NCBI RefSeq assembly: GCF_040546765.1
Contig: NZ_JBEPOK010000001.1
Span: forward strand, 3,100,001-3,164,000
DNA length: 64,000 nucleotides
From: Arthrobacter sp. OAP107
GTDB lineage: Bacteria; Actinomycetota; Actinomycetes; Actinomycetales; Micrococcaceae
Direction of reading: 5' to 3'
In this document: one piece after another, positions 1 through 9,092 of the stretch
How positions within the stretch are numbered: the first letter of the stretch is position 1
How the letters are laid out: each line of letters opens with the position of its first letter
The notes under the pieces: generated by a model
Told to the model about the DNA's origin: nothing
The model's input: the letters and a program-made list of their open reading frames with translations, nothing else
Database searches by the model: none
Made by a program: the position numbers and the translations under genes

Positions 1-75
1 TGCTGCGCCGCAGCGCAGCTGCGACTTTACCCCGGCCGTCATGTCGGCCTGAAAACGTTTAGCGCGCCTCGTCGA

Positions 76-626
76 ATGACAACGGTCGCTGGGTGCCTGG
101 AGTGTATGCTCGCCCAGGCTGGCATCCCGCAGGGAAGAGTGACTCTGGGAGATCAACGCGGGCTGGGCTACCAAGATGCCGTCCCGAACGTCGAGGACCC
201 GCGCCGGCGACTCGTGCCGGTCTCAGTGCACCCCCCGGGGCTAACACCAAGATAGTGGTCGGCGGCGGGAAACCGGGCACTGGCACCTGTACCCCGTTTG
301 GCGTATTCGTCTTCCCGACACCGGACCCGGCAAGAATTCCGCGCCCCAGCGTCAGCGTCCGATCCTTCGCGGGCAACACGGACCTGATGGTGCCCGCACC
401 GGGCCTGGGAAACGTGCAGATCCGGTTTAACAATTCGCTCTTCCGTTTCCACGGCAAGGCCATCGTCAAGCCGGACCCGCTTGAGGTCAACGTATCACGG
501 GCCCTGACCGCTAGGGCGATTATCGGCACGCAGGGAACCGCCACAATGGTGGGCCCGGTGTCCCAGGAGGATAGTAGCGAAATGGAAGCAGGCATGGACA
601 TGGCGGGAGGCTTCCCTGACAGCTAG
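76..626 (+). pseudogene. hypothetical protein, apparently frameshifted
   Basis: Two reading frames join into one plausible protein. From the ATG at 76 the first frame reads MTTVAGCLECMLAQAG and on to SVHPPG. At about 236, in a C/G run, sense passes to the next frame, which reads ANTKIVVGGGKPGTG and continues to a stop at 626. The second part uses GC-rich third positions. The longer ORF from 93 has an implausible Arg/Pro/Gly-rich first 50 residues, so I prefer the joined reading. No family was recognised. The antisense ORF looks like a shadow. Confidence 0.4.
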
Positions 627-890
627 TGAGAGGCGCAGCGTCTGAGGGGGACCGTCGATCGGTTTCCTCCCGCTCTGGCCTTCCCGAGGAAGTCCTGCCA
701 CGGCCTCGTCGCGCCAGCGTGAATAGGCCGATTAGTCCACCTAATCGAGGTATGACTTCCCGCTCAGGCGGGCAGGACGGACCAAGAGGCGTCGCCGCAG
801 CAGTACGCGGAGAAAGCCATTTAGAAGACCCTGAGTCTGAAACGCCGGCTCGCAGCTTCTAGGTCCGGGTCGTTGAATCGGATCGGACTG
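627..890. other. no gene seen
   Basis: I see no credible ORF here. On the minus strand the last 50 bases may still hold decayed codons of the amidohydrolase remnant that follows. Confidence 0.4.
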
Positions 891-1292
891 TCACCCAAGT
901 GAACGAGCTCGTTTTTCCACGGAGTTGAGTTCGGACAGGAGACCGGAACCCCAGCTTCCGCCGATCACCCACTCGTCCGGGCCCAGAGTCTTCGAGTACT
1001 CAGCGACGGCGGTGAGAAGCTCGTCAAGCGATTTGCTGGGCGCCTAATTAAGTTCGAAAAGGTCCATCTGCCCCGCGAGTATGTGGTGGTCATGCACGTC
1101 CGGCAGCCCGGGCATGACATAGGCGCCGCCCAGATCGACGACCTCAGTGCTCGGTCCGACTGCAGCCTCGGCAGACGAACCGACGGCGAGGACCTTCCCG
1201 TCTTTCACGGCTAGTGACGTGACGGTGGGGTATTCGTGGTGCAGGGTGTCGATAACGCCGTTGAGCAGAAGAAGGTCAGCTGTGTTGTCCAC
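891..1292 (-). pseudogene. amidohydrolase (YtcJ-type) 5' remnant with in-frame amber stop
   Basis: From a GTG at 1292 the protein reads like the N-terminus of an amidohydrolase_3/YtcJ-type metal hydrolase: ADLLLLNG, LAVKDGKVLAVG, then the family box YVMPGLPDVHDHH with metal-binding histidines. A TAG at 1044-1046 stops the ORF after FELN. The same frame then continues with LDELLTAVAEYS and DEWVIGGSWGSGLL, a typical next segment of this family, and ends at 891. The family is normally over 500 residues, so most of the gene is gone. Nonfunctional remnant, from one nonsense change plus truncation. Confidence 0.7.
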
Positions 1293-1552
1293 AATCCCAG
1301 TCCCTGTAGTGAGTTGGATTACAACACTAAATTCCCGGGCTTCTGGTTGACTTGACTCTCCGTGCACGGCTTTTGAAAATCCGGGCAGGAGGGCTGAGGG
1401 CACGACCGGAACTGCTACACCGCCGACAGGTGCCGAAGTGCGCGGCTACAAGGCACCGCACCCATTGGACGCCCCCGACACCTCGTCGACCTGTCACCTG
1501 ATTTACTCCCGCACAGCCAGCGGCGCCCAAGTCCGAAAGACCCAACTGGGCG

Positions 1553-1965
1553 TCAGGTTCGCTGACTCGCGCCAGTCGGAATAGGTCCCAATTCTTCCTT
1601 CTTTGACGACGACTCGTGACGCCCATAGACCTCAGCCTGACACTTTTCGCTCTGTGGCAGCGGCAGCTTCGCCGTAAGTTCGCAGCCTGAAGTGCAGCGG
1701 ACTTTGGATTGGAATCTCAGTCGCATAAGCCGGTCCTCCAGCGCGACGCTCTCGGGCCCCTCGCTGGCGATAGAAATTCGCGCAAATACTGATCTCTCGA
1801 TAGGCGTTTGCCCTGCCCCATAAATCGCCCGCTGGCCGTGCCCCAAAGTAGACGAATGCGCGGTCAGAGAGGCTCTCGGCCTCAGGCCTCCAGCGGGCCC
1901 ACAAACGGCAGCCGTTGATATTGCTCCCCTTGGCCAGACCTGCCGTGAGCAGGCATGCCAAAATA
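1553..1965 (-). pseudogene. hypothetical protein remnant, frameshifted
   Basis: Two minus-strand frames complement each other. Upstream, a short hydrophobic stretch (ILACLLTAGLA) is followed by WRPEAESLSDRAFVYFG. Near 1785-1800 sense moves to another frame reading FARISIASEGPESVAL and QSEKCQAEVYGRH, ending at 1553. No start codon with a ribosome site is visible, and the remnant abuts the plus-strand gene at 1971, suggesting a recombination boundary. No family recognised. The whole could also be chance open frame. Confidence 0.35.
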
Positions 1966-1970
1966 GCGAC

Positions 1971-2483
1971 ATGCCACCGCGCCTCTTCGACCTCAGTTCC
2001 ACCTGGCACCTCCCCGCGCCAACCGAGCAAGTGTGGGCGATAATTGCGGACATCGACATGAGCTGGCCTCGGTGGTGGCCGCACTGCAGCTTCGCCGCAC
2101 CGCTCAGTCGAACCGAGGCAAGGAGCAACTCCCAAGAGGACATCCTCAAGGCAACCACCGCCTACCTCAACTTCAAGGCGTCCCTGGGTTACACCCTCAC
2201 CATCAGCATCCGCCCCACGGAAGTCATCGCACCAAAGGAAATCGACTTCGACGCCGGCGGACACCTGCAGGGCACTGGCCGGGTAACGCTCCTCCCCGAG
2301 AAGCAAGGCCAAGAAACGCGCATGGACATCGAATGGCGGGTCCGCGCGACGCAGCGCTGGATGAACTTCCTGACGCCGATCGCGGCACCTGCTTTCACTG
2401 CAGCTCATGCCCTGATGATGCGCCAAGGCGAAAAAGGGTTGATGAAAGCGCTGGCAAACCAAACTCCCACCAGTGCTAAGTAG
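1971..2483 (+). CDS. SRPBCC-family (START-like) protein
   Basis: A 170-residue protein with the usual opening of single-domain SRPBCC proteins: STWHLPAPTEQVWAIIADID then WPRWWPH, followed by alternating beta segments and a C-terminal helix containing AAHALMMRQGEKGL. The fold forms a hydrophobic ligand pocket; no substrate can be read from the sequence. It lies 127 bp upstream of the MpaB-like gene on the same strand and could be its functional neighbour, though a 14-bp palindrome separates them. ATG start chosen because the domain begins directly after it. Confidence 0.75.
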   Translation: MPPRLFDLSSTWHLPAPTEQVWAIIADIDMSWPRWWPHCSFAAPLSRTEARSNSQEDILKATTAYLNFKASLGYTLTISIRPTEVIAPKEIDFDAGGHLQGTGRVTLLPEKQGQETRMDIEWRVRATQRWMNFLTPIAAPAFTAAHALMMRQGEKGLMKALANQTPTSAK

Positions 2484-2493
2484 ACCCGTCTAC
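2480..2493. repeat. 14-bp palindrome between SRPBCC gene and MpaB cassette
   Basis: GTAGAC-CC-GTCTAC, overlapping the stop codon of the SRPBCC gene and followed by TTGAC. It could be an operator for the downstream cassette or a small terminator stem, but no T-run follows. Function is inferred only from position. Confidence 0.35.
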
Positions 2494-2609
2494 ATTTGAC
2501 TAGCCACACGAATACAACAGTCCTACCATGGAACAAGGTCAGCCGAGCTGGGGAGCCGCCGCACCCCATGTTCCAGCGCGGACTTTCAGGCACTTAGAAC
2601 GGGGGGATA

Positions 2610-3503
2610 TTGAGCATCCACGCGAGCCTCGCCGATAGCCTCCATCGGCAGGAAACCGCCGACCCAGAGGACTGGGAAGCCACCTTCCGCAGGATGGTTC
2701 TCTTCGACCTGGCAGCGGATATGGAACTGGGCTTCTTCCTCTCGTACTACCGCAACTTCGCCATCCCGAGCATCGCTGCCACTCTCCACACCAACGGCGA
2801 AATCCAGCAGCGCCCCATGAAGCGCTCCTACGACACCGCGATCGTCATCTACGAGCTCGTCGCCAGCGGTTTGGACAGCGACCGCGGCCGCGAAATGATC
2901 AGCCTGCTCAACCACGTGCACCGCAATGTCCCCGGCAGCAAGGACGATTTCCTCTACGTCCTCCTCACCCTGCTGGTTGTGCCGATCCGATGGACCCAGC
3001 AGCATGCCTGGCGCCAGCCAACAACAGCAGAACTCGCCGCCGCCTCGCGCTTCTTCACCGAGCTGGGGTCCAGGATGAACATCGACTCCATGCCCGGCAC
3101 ATATGCGGAGGCCGCGCAATTTTTCGACCGTTACGAGGCCGCGCACGTCGCACCGTCCCCCGAGGGCCAGCAATTGATGGACGCCACCGTCCAGGTTTTC
3201 CAAGGCCGACTGCCGCGCCCTCTGCGCCCGCTCGCCGGGCAAATCATCAGCGCAATGCTCGACGACAGCCGCCTGGTCTCAGCGCTCGGCCTCCCCCGCG
3301 CCACCCGGATTTCCCGCACCACTCTCAAAGGCGGGCTTGCGATTCGCAACGCCATCCACCGCCGTCGGCCATTGAAACAGAAGCCTCATTTCACACCCGG
3401 CAAGGCCGGCCGCTCTTTGTACCCGAGCGGGTATTCCCTGGGCCAGATCGGCCCGATCAATATTCCGCCCTCCCCCGCCTGCAGAAGCAATGAACTATCG
3501 TGA
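2610..3503 (+). CDS. MpaB-family (DUF2236-type) oxygenase-like protein
   Basis: A 297-residue protein resembling the catalytic domain of the MpaB / rubber-oxygenase family, known as heme-dependent oxygenases. Visible family-like segments are DMELGFFLSYYRNFAIPSI, a repeated R/K-T-Y region, and LLNHVHRNVPGSKDDFLYVL with histidine candidates for heme or metal. The TTG start at 2610 is preceded by a G-rich site at 2601-2606. The last residues overlap the next gene by 14 bp, implying translational coupling with the peptidase-like gene. Substrate unknown. The family call rests on recognition of conserved segments. Confidence 0.7.
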   Translation: MSIHASLADSLHRQETADPEDWEATFRRMVLFDLAADMELGFFLSYYRNFAIPSIAATLHTNGEIQQRPMKRSYDTAIVIYELVASGLDSDRGREMISLLNHVHRNVPGSKDDFLYVLLTLLVVPIRWTQQHAWRQPTTAELAAASRFFTELGSRMNIDSMPGTYAEAAQFFDRYEAAHVAPSPEGQQLMDATVQVFQGRLPRPLRPLAGQIISAMLDDSRLVSALGLPRATRISRTTLKGGLAIRNAIHRRRPLKQKPHFTPGKAGRSLYPSGYSLGQIGPINIPPSPACRSNELS

Positions 3504-3972
3504 AGCCCGGAAACTAGCGCGCAGGGCGGAGCACAGCTTCGGCTTGCCGGGTGACACCTCGCTCCATTTCATCCAGGAAAAACTGGAGATGCAACGAAGC
3601 AGGCCCATCACCATCGATGAACTCCCCGGCCTGGCGGGATCGGAATTGTGTGGCGTGTGGCTCATCTGCGAAGGCCATGACATCGTGCTCCATGCGCCAG
3701 TGAAATCCATCTGGCACCGGCAACAAATCATCCTGCACGAGTTCAGCCACATGATCCTCCGTCACGATCTCGAGATATCGGATGAAGAGCTGGTCCTCGC
3801 GTTCCTGCCAGACCTCGGCGTAAACGTACTCCGCGCGCTCGGCCGCAGCAGCTACACCGACGACGCCGAACTCACTGCAGAGGCCCTCGCGGACCAGCTC
3901 GCAACCCGCATCATCAACAATGAAGTCGGCACGACACCCGAGCCGCTGGCCTTCCGCCGCGTGTTCGGCTGA
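3490..3972 (+). CDS. ImmA/IrrE-like zinc metallopeptidase
   Basis: A 160-residue protein with the zinc-peptidase motif HEFSH (HExxH) in IILHEFSHMILRH near residue 85, the hallmark of ImmA/IrrE-type proteins. In known systems such peptidases cleave a repressor after a signal (ImmA of ICEBs1, IrrE of Deinococcus). The acidic stretch DDAELTAEALADQLATRI further on may supply the third metal ligand. It sits between the MpaB-like and DUF6545 genes, overlapping both. No XRE-type repressor lies directly beside it, so its target is unknown. Confidence 0.8.
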   Translation: MNYREARKLARRAEHSFGLPGDTSLHFIQEKLEMQRSRPITIDELPGLAGSELCGVWLICEGHDIVLHAPVKSIWHRQQIILHEFSHMILRHDLEISDEELVLAFLPDLGVNVLRALGRSSYTDDAELTAEALADQLATRIINNEVGTTPEPLAFRRVFG

Positions 3973-4976
3973 TGGAGATCGTCCCGGCGGCCGCCCTCTG
4001 GATCCTGACTGTCCTCAGGCTGCCGGCAGCCTTCGATCCTGACCGTGGGAGCGTTTTCCGTGCGACTATTCTGGCCGCGATCGCCTGCACGCTTTATATT
4101 CCCGCCGTGTATTACGGCGTCGATCCTCTGCTCGGCGGTCACAACCGCGTCGGGCTGGCTACTCTTTTGTCTCTGCTCCTGGGATTTTGGCAGTTCAGGA
4201 CTGCCATTTTGCTGGCCGCTGTAACCGACCTGGAAGTACGACGGCGGCAACTCGCCTTGGGCCGGTGGGCGGCGGGCGCTGCTTGCATGGCGGTAACGGC
4301 AGGATTTCTCGCAAGCCGCGTCGATGTGACCGATCCGAACCTCCCGCTGACTTACGGCGACCAGCCTGGAATGGCAGTGTTCCTCTGGACGGGCTCGGCA
4401 TTCATCACCTGGATTTGCCTCGATATAGCCCGCGTGTGCCGCAGCAACATCCCACACATGCACGCACCCGCGTTCCGCTCAGCTTTCATCCTCATCGCTG
4501 CCGGCTGCATGCTGTTTGCTCTGGTCCTGCTCGACCGTTTGCTCTACGGCGCCGTGGTGAGCGTCGAGGGCACCGACAGCCCGACTGCAGCCGTCCTCAC
4601 CAGCCTGTATTGGATCGGCGAAACATCCGCTGTTCTCCTTGTCAGCCTCGGGCTGCTTCTCCCCCGCCTGGCAAGTCATCTCAAATACGGCCCCTTCGGA
4701 CTGCGTGTCAGGCTGTTGCTCTTGGAGATCGGGCCCATATGGAACCGCGTAGCCTCCGGCGAGCATGACCTGGTCCTCGAGCACCGACCTGTTAGGCGTC
4801 GCATATTCTTCTGCCGCCACGCAGAAACACAGCTTCACCGGCGTCTCGTCGAAATACGTGATTGTGAACTGGCCAGCCCCGCAGCTTCCGGGCGCCTGGG
4901 CGCCCACGATCGGTCCGTCGTCGAACGCGCCGAGCATGCACTCGAGAGGCGGTCCGGAGCGCAACTGACGCAATAA
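3972..4976 (+). CDS. DUF6545 / MAB_1171c-type membrane protein
   Basis: A 334-residue protein with about seven hydrophobic segments in the first 240 residues, then a soluble C-terminal region containing QLHRRLVEIRDCEL. This is the layout of MAB_1171c-like putative transporters carrying a DUF6545 C-terminus. Its ATG overlaps the preceding TGA by one base (TGATG), so the two genes are coupled. A 12-bp palindrome follows the stop (4977-4988) without a T-run. Transport has not been shown for the family; a sensor or effector role in membrane signalling is equally possible. Confidence 0.7.
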   Translation: MEIVPAAALWILTVLRLPAAFDPDRGSVFRATILAAIACTLYIPAVYYGVDPLLGGHNRVGLATLLSLLLGFWQFRTAILLAAVTDLEVRRRQLALGRWAAGAACMAVTAGFLASRVDVTDPNLPLTYGDQPGMAVFLWTGSAFITWICLDIARVCRSNIPHMHAPAFRSAFILIAAGCMLFALVLLDRLLYGAVVSVEGTDSPTAAVLTSLYWIGETSAVLLVSLGLLLPRLASHLKYGPFGLRVRLLLLEIGPIWNRVASGEHDLVLEHRPVRRRIFFCRHAETQLHRRLVEIRDCELASPAASGRLGAHDRSVVERAEHALERRSGAQLTQ

Positions 4977-5226
4977 GCCCCGCGGGGCCTACGACGCCGA
5001 TTTGTCATGCGGCCCGGCCCAAAAAAATCGATGAATGGGCAAAGCATCTTTGCTTTTTGTCATTCTGATACCCATCATCGCTGGGCGGGACCTCCGCGCG
5101 CCCGGGGCTCTGCGCGCCAAAACTACGCTCCGGGCCTCTACTCCCATCGGTGGATTCCCTATCAGAACGACGCCATAAATCTGACGGGCGCCCCCGCTGT
5201 CCGCCGGCCGATGAAGGAGAAGGACC

Positions 5227-6252
5227 ATGGAAGAGCTCACCATCCACACCCCCGCCGACGTTCTCAGCTTTGTTGGCCACACACTAGGGTTTTGGCCCCA
5301 GGAAAGCCTCGTCTGCATCACCATGTCCGACAACAGGATAGGGGCTACGCTTCGCGTTGACCTGCCCAAACCGGGCACCGAGATCAGCTATGCACAGACC
5401 GTCGCCGGGTATCTGGCCCACGACACCAACGCTTCCAGCGTGCTTTTTGCCGTCTACACCTCCCAGGCGGAGGAGGCCAGCGAGGTCAGGCCGCATGCGG
5501 CAACTATCGCCGCGCTGACAGGCGCCCTCGCCGAACGTGGAATGTCCATCCGTGATGGACTCTTGGTAGGAGACGAGACAGTTTGTCAGTACGACGGCGG
5601 TGCCAACGGCCCGTCCCTCCCTCTGGCCGCAACGCAGTCTAGCCAAATCAATGCTGAATTCGTCTACCGCGGCAGCACGATCGAACCGACCAACCGTATT
5701 ACCTTGCCGGCTTCGACCAAGGAAACCGATACCGCTGACGCTGTCCAGGACCGCCTGAAGGCACTCGGCAATCTGAAGGTCGGCGACGCGCTCGAGCAGG
5801 CAAGGGCACGCTGGACGGACATGCTGGAGTCGACAAGCTATCCCAGCCGGGACGAAATCGTGAACTTCATTGCGGATCTCCAGTTCCCGGTGATCCGAGA
5901 CAGACTGATGGCTGACATCCCAGGGATCGACGAACGCATGGACCGAATCCTCCTCGCCCAAACGCACGACAAGCCGGAGTGGTCCCGAGTCGAATGGGCA
6001 CAGCAACTCCTGCTCCATGCCTACACGCACAGCAGCACCAAGCACTCGGCGCCTATCCTCACCGCAGTAGCCTTCATCAATTGGTGGGAAGGCCGCGGCA
6101 GCAAGGCACACCAGTTCCTCCAGCTCGCCCTCGAGGCCGACCCCGCATACCACTTAGCGAGAGTCAGTGACATCATGATCGGCTCGGGAGTGGTAGCCGG
6201 CTGGAACATGAACAAAGGCACGGCATATCGAGATCCGGGGCTAGAAGCCTGA
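5227..6252 (+). CDS. DUF4192 family protein
   Basis: A 341-residue protein matching the DUF4192 pattern common in actinobacteria: ADVLSFVGHTLGFWPQESLVCI at the N-terminus, SSVLFAVYTSQ, a middle part resembling RGLLVGDETVCQY-type segments, and a helical C-terminal TPR-like part around residues 270-320 (WWEGRGSKAHQFLQLALEADP). Function unknown for the family. Start fixed by an AAGGAGA site ending 6 bp before the ATG. A short hairpin follows the stop. Monocistronic. Confidence 0.9.
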   Translation: MEELTIHTPADVLSFVGHTLGFWPQESLVCITMSDNRIGATLRVDLPKPGTEISYAQTVAGYLAHDTNASSVLFAVYTSQAEEASEVRPHAATIAALTGALAERGMSIRDGLLVGDETVCQYDGGANGPSLPLAATQSSQINAEFVYRGSTIEPTNRITLPASTKETDTADAVQDRLKALGNLKVGDALEQARARWTDMLESTSYPSRDEIVNFIADLQFPVIRDRLMADIPGIDERMDRILLAQTHDKPEWSRVEWAQQLLLHAYTHSSTKHSAPILTAVAFINWWEGRGSKAHQFLQLALEADPAYHLARVSDIMIGSGVVAGWNMNKGTAYRDPGLEA

Positions 6253-6264
6253 CGTGGCTTTTTT
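6245..6264 (+). terminator. rho-independent terminator of the DUF4192 gene
   Basis: Stem AAGCC / GGCTT with a six-base loop, directly followed by a run of Ts. The left arm overlaps the last codons of the gene. Short stem, so only moderately strong. Confidence 0.55.
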
Positions 6265-6690
6265 CGGCTGCTTCCCACCACTATGAACCGCATCGTCGCC
6301 AGGACTGACAGCCGGAAGGAGGAAATCACACCTAGCTCGGGCTCGAGCAGCAGGGCGGTCACGGCGAGGCAGAGTAGGCTCAGGCCCCGTCCAGCACTGC
6401 CTCCAGCCAGGGAGGCGACACCCACAGCACCATCACTAGCGAGGCCCTGAGCACGCTGGCGTCCGGTCGCACTATGAGGACGATCGGGCCAAGGTCTGCA
6501 AGTGCACAGCTGCGGCCGCCGGGATCTTGCCGCCCCGAGGGGAAAGCGCAGACAGCGGGATCTCACCAAGGATAAGGCTGCAGTTGGCCCCAGTGAAAGT
6601 TACTGACGGAGGTGGGTGAGCCCTAGTGCGAGCCTCAAGAGCTGCATAGGAAGTGCCGAGACACCAGGCAGACCCGGTGTCGTGGGGGCC
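6265..6690. other. no confident gene; possible minus-strand membrane remnant
   Basis: A minus-strand frame through about 6260-6520 contains a hydrophobic run (LSLLCLAVTALLLEPEL, later SVLATMRFIVVG) that could be a decayed small membrane protein. It has no start, ribosome site or clean stop and runs into the DUF4192 gene. I do not call it a gene. Confidence 0.3.
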
Positions 6691-7023
6691 CTAGAGTCGG
6701 CTGCTGCCTTTCCACTCTTCCGGCGACAGCCTCTTGATGCTCGATGAGTGCGCCCAACCCATGTGGTACTTGCCGGACGGATCCAGCCATTCAATCGGGC
6801 CGTACGTGTGAGTCCAGGCCACCGCCTTACCGTAGATGCCGCCCACGTAGACAAGTGGGCGACCATACTTCGGAAAGTCGCGGACAGGGGCTGGGTCATC
6901 AATCGGCCGGGTCTTGTCGGCGTCCATACGAGCCATCATCCGCTCAATGTCGTCCGGCGAACCATGCTTTATCACGCACCAATTATAGAACATATATTCG
7001 AATCCACTCACAGAACCCGTCAT
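6691..7023 (-). CDS. hypothetical protein
   Basis: About 110 residues from an ATG at 7023; an in-frame GTG at 7068 is an alternative. Composition is protein-like, with HGSPDDIERMMARM, YVGGIYGKAVAW and YHMGWAHSSSIKRL. It has no transmembrane segment and no recognised domain. The C-terminal GWAHSSSIKRLSPEEW is reminiscent of small DNA-tool or phage hypotheticals but that is only an impression. No strong ribosome site is visible. Confidence 0.55.
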   Translation of the reverse strand: MTGSVSGFEYMFYNWCVIKHGSPDDIERMMARMDADKTRPIDDPAPVRDFPKYGRPLVYVGGIYGKAVAWTHTYGPIEWLDPSGKYHMGWAHSSSIKRLSPEEWKGSSRL

Positions 7024-7637
7024 AGGCAGTGAGCTCAGCGGGCACACTGGCTGTTCCACGGCGCCCAAATCCGGGCCGGCACACCAACTCGATGGCTGAA
7101 CCGTGGTAGCCCACGGCGGTGGCGACGTCGCAGACGGACGCTAGGTATATCCGCGACCTGATGACCCGCCGGTACTGAAGGCGTTAGCCCCTGTCCCCCG
7201 GACTTCATTGGCGCCTCCTGACCAGCGTCAGGCGGCGCCATCAATTGCCCAGCGAAAAGCGTCTTGGATCAGCCATCTTGCTTAGGCATGGCGACGGCAG
7301 GACTACGAGACACACTGCCGATCGTTCGCCCGTACATGCCTCTAAGACAGATGGGTGATCGCAAAGGAGACCTCCAGGACTAGCTGGTCAGAATTGCCCC
7401 CTGAGGGCGGAGGCGCTGCATCTGTGGGCTTGAATCCATTGGTCACGTGGGTCCTGGGCCGACCTCACCACCTCCCCGCGTATCCGTGAGCTGTGGGCGC
7501 TCTTAATCAGGCCCTGCCTACGCGCGGCTGCTAGCTAGTGGGCTTGTTTCGATGAAAAAGCAGGTTGCGGGTTATCAGAGGGGGCACGGCTCGGTCGATG
7601 GGCCCCGGCAGGACTGTCCCGCGCCAGAGAACAGCCT
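7024..7637. other. intergenic region upstream of lsr2-like gene
   Basis: No credible ORF. It contains the long hairpin at 7210-7239 and presumably the promoter of the Lsr2-like gene. Confidence 0.5.
7210..7239. repeat. 30-bp imperfect palindrome
   Basis: Arms GGCGCC-T-CCTGAC and GTCAGG-C-GGCGCC around a four-base loop, with one unpaired position. No T-run on either side, so a protein site or RNA structure is more likely than a terminator. Confidence 0.5.
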
Positions 7638-7952
7638 ATGCAAATATATGGCACCGGCCACGCATGCATCACCGCCAGCGAGACCCTAAACTTCTCCGTC
7701 GACGGCACGGAATATGAGATTGACCTCAATAGCGAACACGCAAACGAACTTCGCAGCTCTTTGAGCCGCTACACCAACGTTGCCCGCAAGACTTCCGGGG
7801 GCCGCGGACGACCAGTAGGCCGCAAAGCAACTGCGTCCGATGTTGACGCTAAGGCCGTGCGTTTGTGGGCGATCGATAACCGGCTCCAGGTGAATACTCG
7901 CGGCCGTATCCAGGCCGATATCGTCGAGAAATACCAGGCCGCCCACAGCTAA
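7638..7952 (+). CDS. lsr2: Lsr2-family nucleoid-associated protein
   Basis: A 104-residue Lsr2 paralogue. The dimerisation domain is visible (ETLNFSVDGTEYEIDL, LRSSLSRY), then a basic linker with an AT-hook-like GRGRPVGRK, then the C-terminal DNA-binding domain ending VNTRGRIQADIVEKYQAAH, whose RGR inserts into the AT-rich minor groove in known Lsr2. Lsr2 silences horizontally acquired AT-rich DNA in actinobacteria. The N-terminus is unusual: the usual first beta strand (a KVxVxLVDD type) is absent and replaced by MQIYGTGHACI. No good ribosome site precedes the ATG. It may be a variant or 5'-truncated copy. Confidence 0.9.
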   Translation: MQIYGTGHACITASETLNFSVDGTEYEIDLNSEHANELRSSLSRYTNVARKTSGGRGRPVGRKATASDVDAKAVRLWAIDNRLQVNTRGRIQADIVEKYQAAHS

Positions 7953-7962
7953 AGGATGCGTG

Positions 7963-8541
7963 ATGAGCCAGTGCCTCAACTGTAATTCCGAGTTTCCTAG
8001 TGACAACGCGGGTCCGTGTCCGGTCTGCGGCCACGCCTCGGCCACTCTGGATCTATCAGGAGTGGGAATTCTGGACGTTGCGACAGCCGAGGTTGGTTAT
8101 GGGCCTCAGAAGTCTTGGCTGGAACAGTGGGGTGTGGTCGAGCGATCCTATGAAAAGCTCAAGGGCATATATGACTCACTTACGGACAATCAGATAGCGA
8201 CATCCACGGTCAAGGAGTTCTTCATTCATTGCTGGCACCTGAAAGACTGGCTAGTGGAAGACCGCGAGATAAGCGTGGAAAGCGCGGATATCGGAGTATT
8301 GCTACGCACTGAGCCAGATTTGAAGGTGTGCAACGCGATGGCGAATACGTCGAAGCATCACACCCTCAGTCCCGGCAAGGTAAGTGCCCGCGTGGTTTCG
8401 GTCGTTACCCAGCCGAAGGGACAGGTGACGATCGAGATTACGAGCACGAGCGGCGCCGAGAAAAGGGATGCTCTGGAACTGGCTAACAGCTGCATGTCGA
8501 TCTGGAAGAAATTTCTGAAGCAACACGGCCCGCCAACCTAA
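7963..8541 (+). CDS. hypothetical protein with N-terminal zinc ribbon
   Basis: 192 residues. A CxxC...CxxC zinc ribbon (CLNCNSEF, CPVCGH) occupies residues 4-25. The remainder is mixed helical with FFIHCWHLKDWL and KVCNAMANTSKHHTL, segments also seen in uncharacterised actinobacterial and phage proteins. AAAGGA at 7951-7956 favours the ATG at 7963 over the GTG at 7960. It starts 10 bp after the Lsr2 stop, so the two are probably one transcript. Confidence 0.65.
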   Translation: MSQCLNCNSEFPSDNAGPCPVCGHASATLDLSGVGILDVATAEVGYGPQKSWLEQWGVVERSYEKLKGIYDSLTDNQIATSTVKEFFIHCWHLKDWLVEDREISVESADIGVLLRTEPDLKVCNAMANTSKHHTLSPGKVSARVVSVVTQPKGQVTIEITSTSGAEKRDALELANSCMSIWKKFLKQHGPPT

Positions 8542-8633
8542 AGACCGATACCGACCAGGAGGTAGTGAGACATCCGGTAGGCACCGGCTGTTTTGAGTGT
8601 ATAAGCGGCTGAAACTACATAGCCACAAACTAA

Positions 8634-9092
8634 ATCAATCACGATGCTTCCGGAACTCTTTCCGTTACACATATTGATGAACCCGATGGAGGCTTGTCTC
8701 TTACGGGAGCTGTCAAGTGTCGAGTAAATTGGTCCGACACATCGGCTCCGGGTAGTCAGCTAGCGGAAAACGCGAGTGCATCTTCCACTCAAGTGTTTTC
8801 CGTCAGCAGTACGTCACTTGTGACGATTTCATTCACGGGGACTTGGGCACCACAGAATGACAGGTTCACCTCTGCTTACCTCAAGCCCGTGGGAGCCAGT
8901 CCTCCATGGGACGATTATCTGGGTAACACCGAGGCTGGTTCAACATACACCAAGAGCCTCAGCCCTGGGATCTATGAGCTGTATGTAAGTCAGAGGTGCA
9001 GCATTCCCTCCAGTTCCTCAAACCCCGTATCAGGTGAAAGGTCCGGAGACATCTTTTATGCCCTTCGTGTAAACGACCCACTTGTTGGTTAA
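8634..9092 (+). pseudogene. hypothetical beta-rich protein, 5' end unclear
   Basis: The frame is open from 8634, and coding sense is already visible upstream of the only start-like codon (TTG at 8694): LSVTHIDEPDGGLSL. The protein is Ser/Thr rich with predicted beta strands (FSVSSTSLVTISFTG, GIYELYVSQRC), suggesting an extracellular or surface beta-sandwich. No signal peptide is present, so the gene is probably truncated at its 5' end. It could be functional from the TTG (132 residues). Not assigned to a family. Confidence 0.4.

Noticed and set aside
1632..2462. 276-residue minus-strand ORF
   Set aside because: Its upstream two thirds are the antisense shadow of the SRPBCC gene; only the part below 1965 looks like protein.
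4977..4988. Terminator after the DUF6545 gene
   Set aside because: GCCCCGCGGGGC is a palindrome with no loop and no T-run.
5284..6153. 289-residue minus-strand ORF
   Set aside because: Antisense shadow of the DUF4192 gene.
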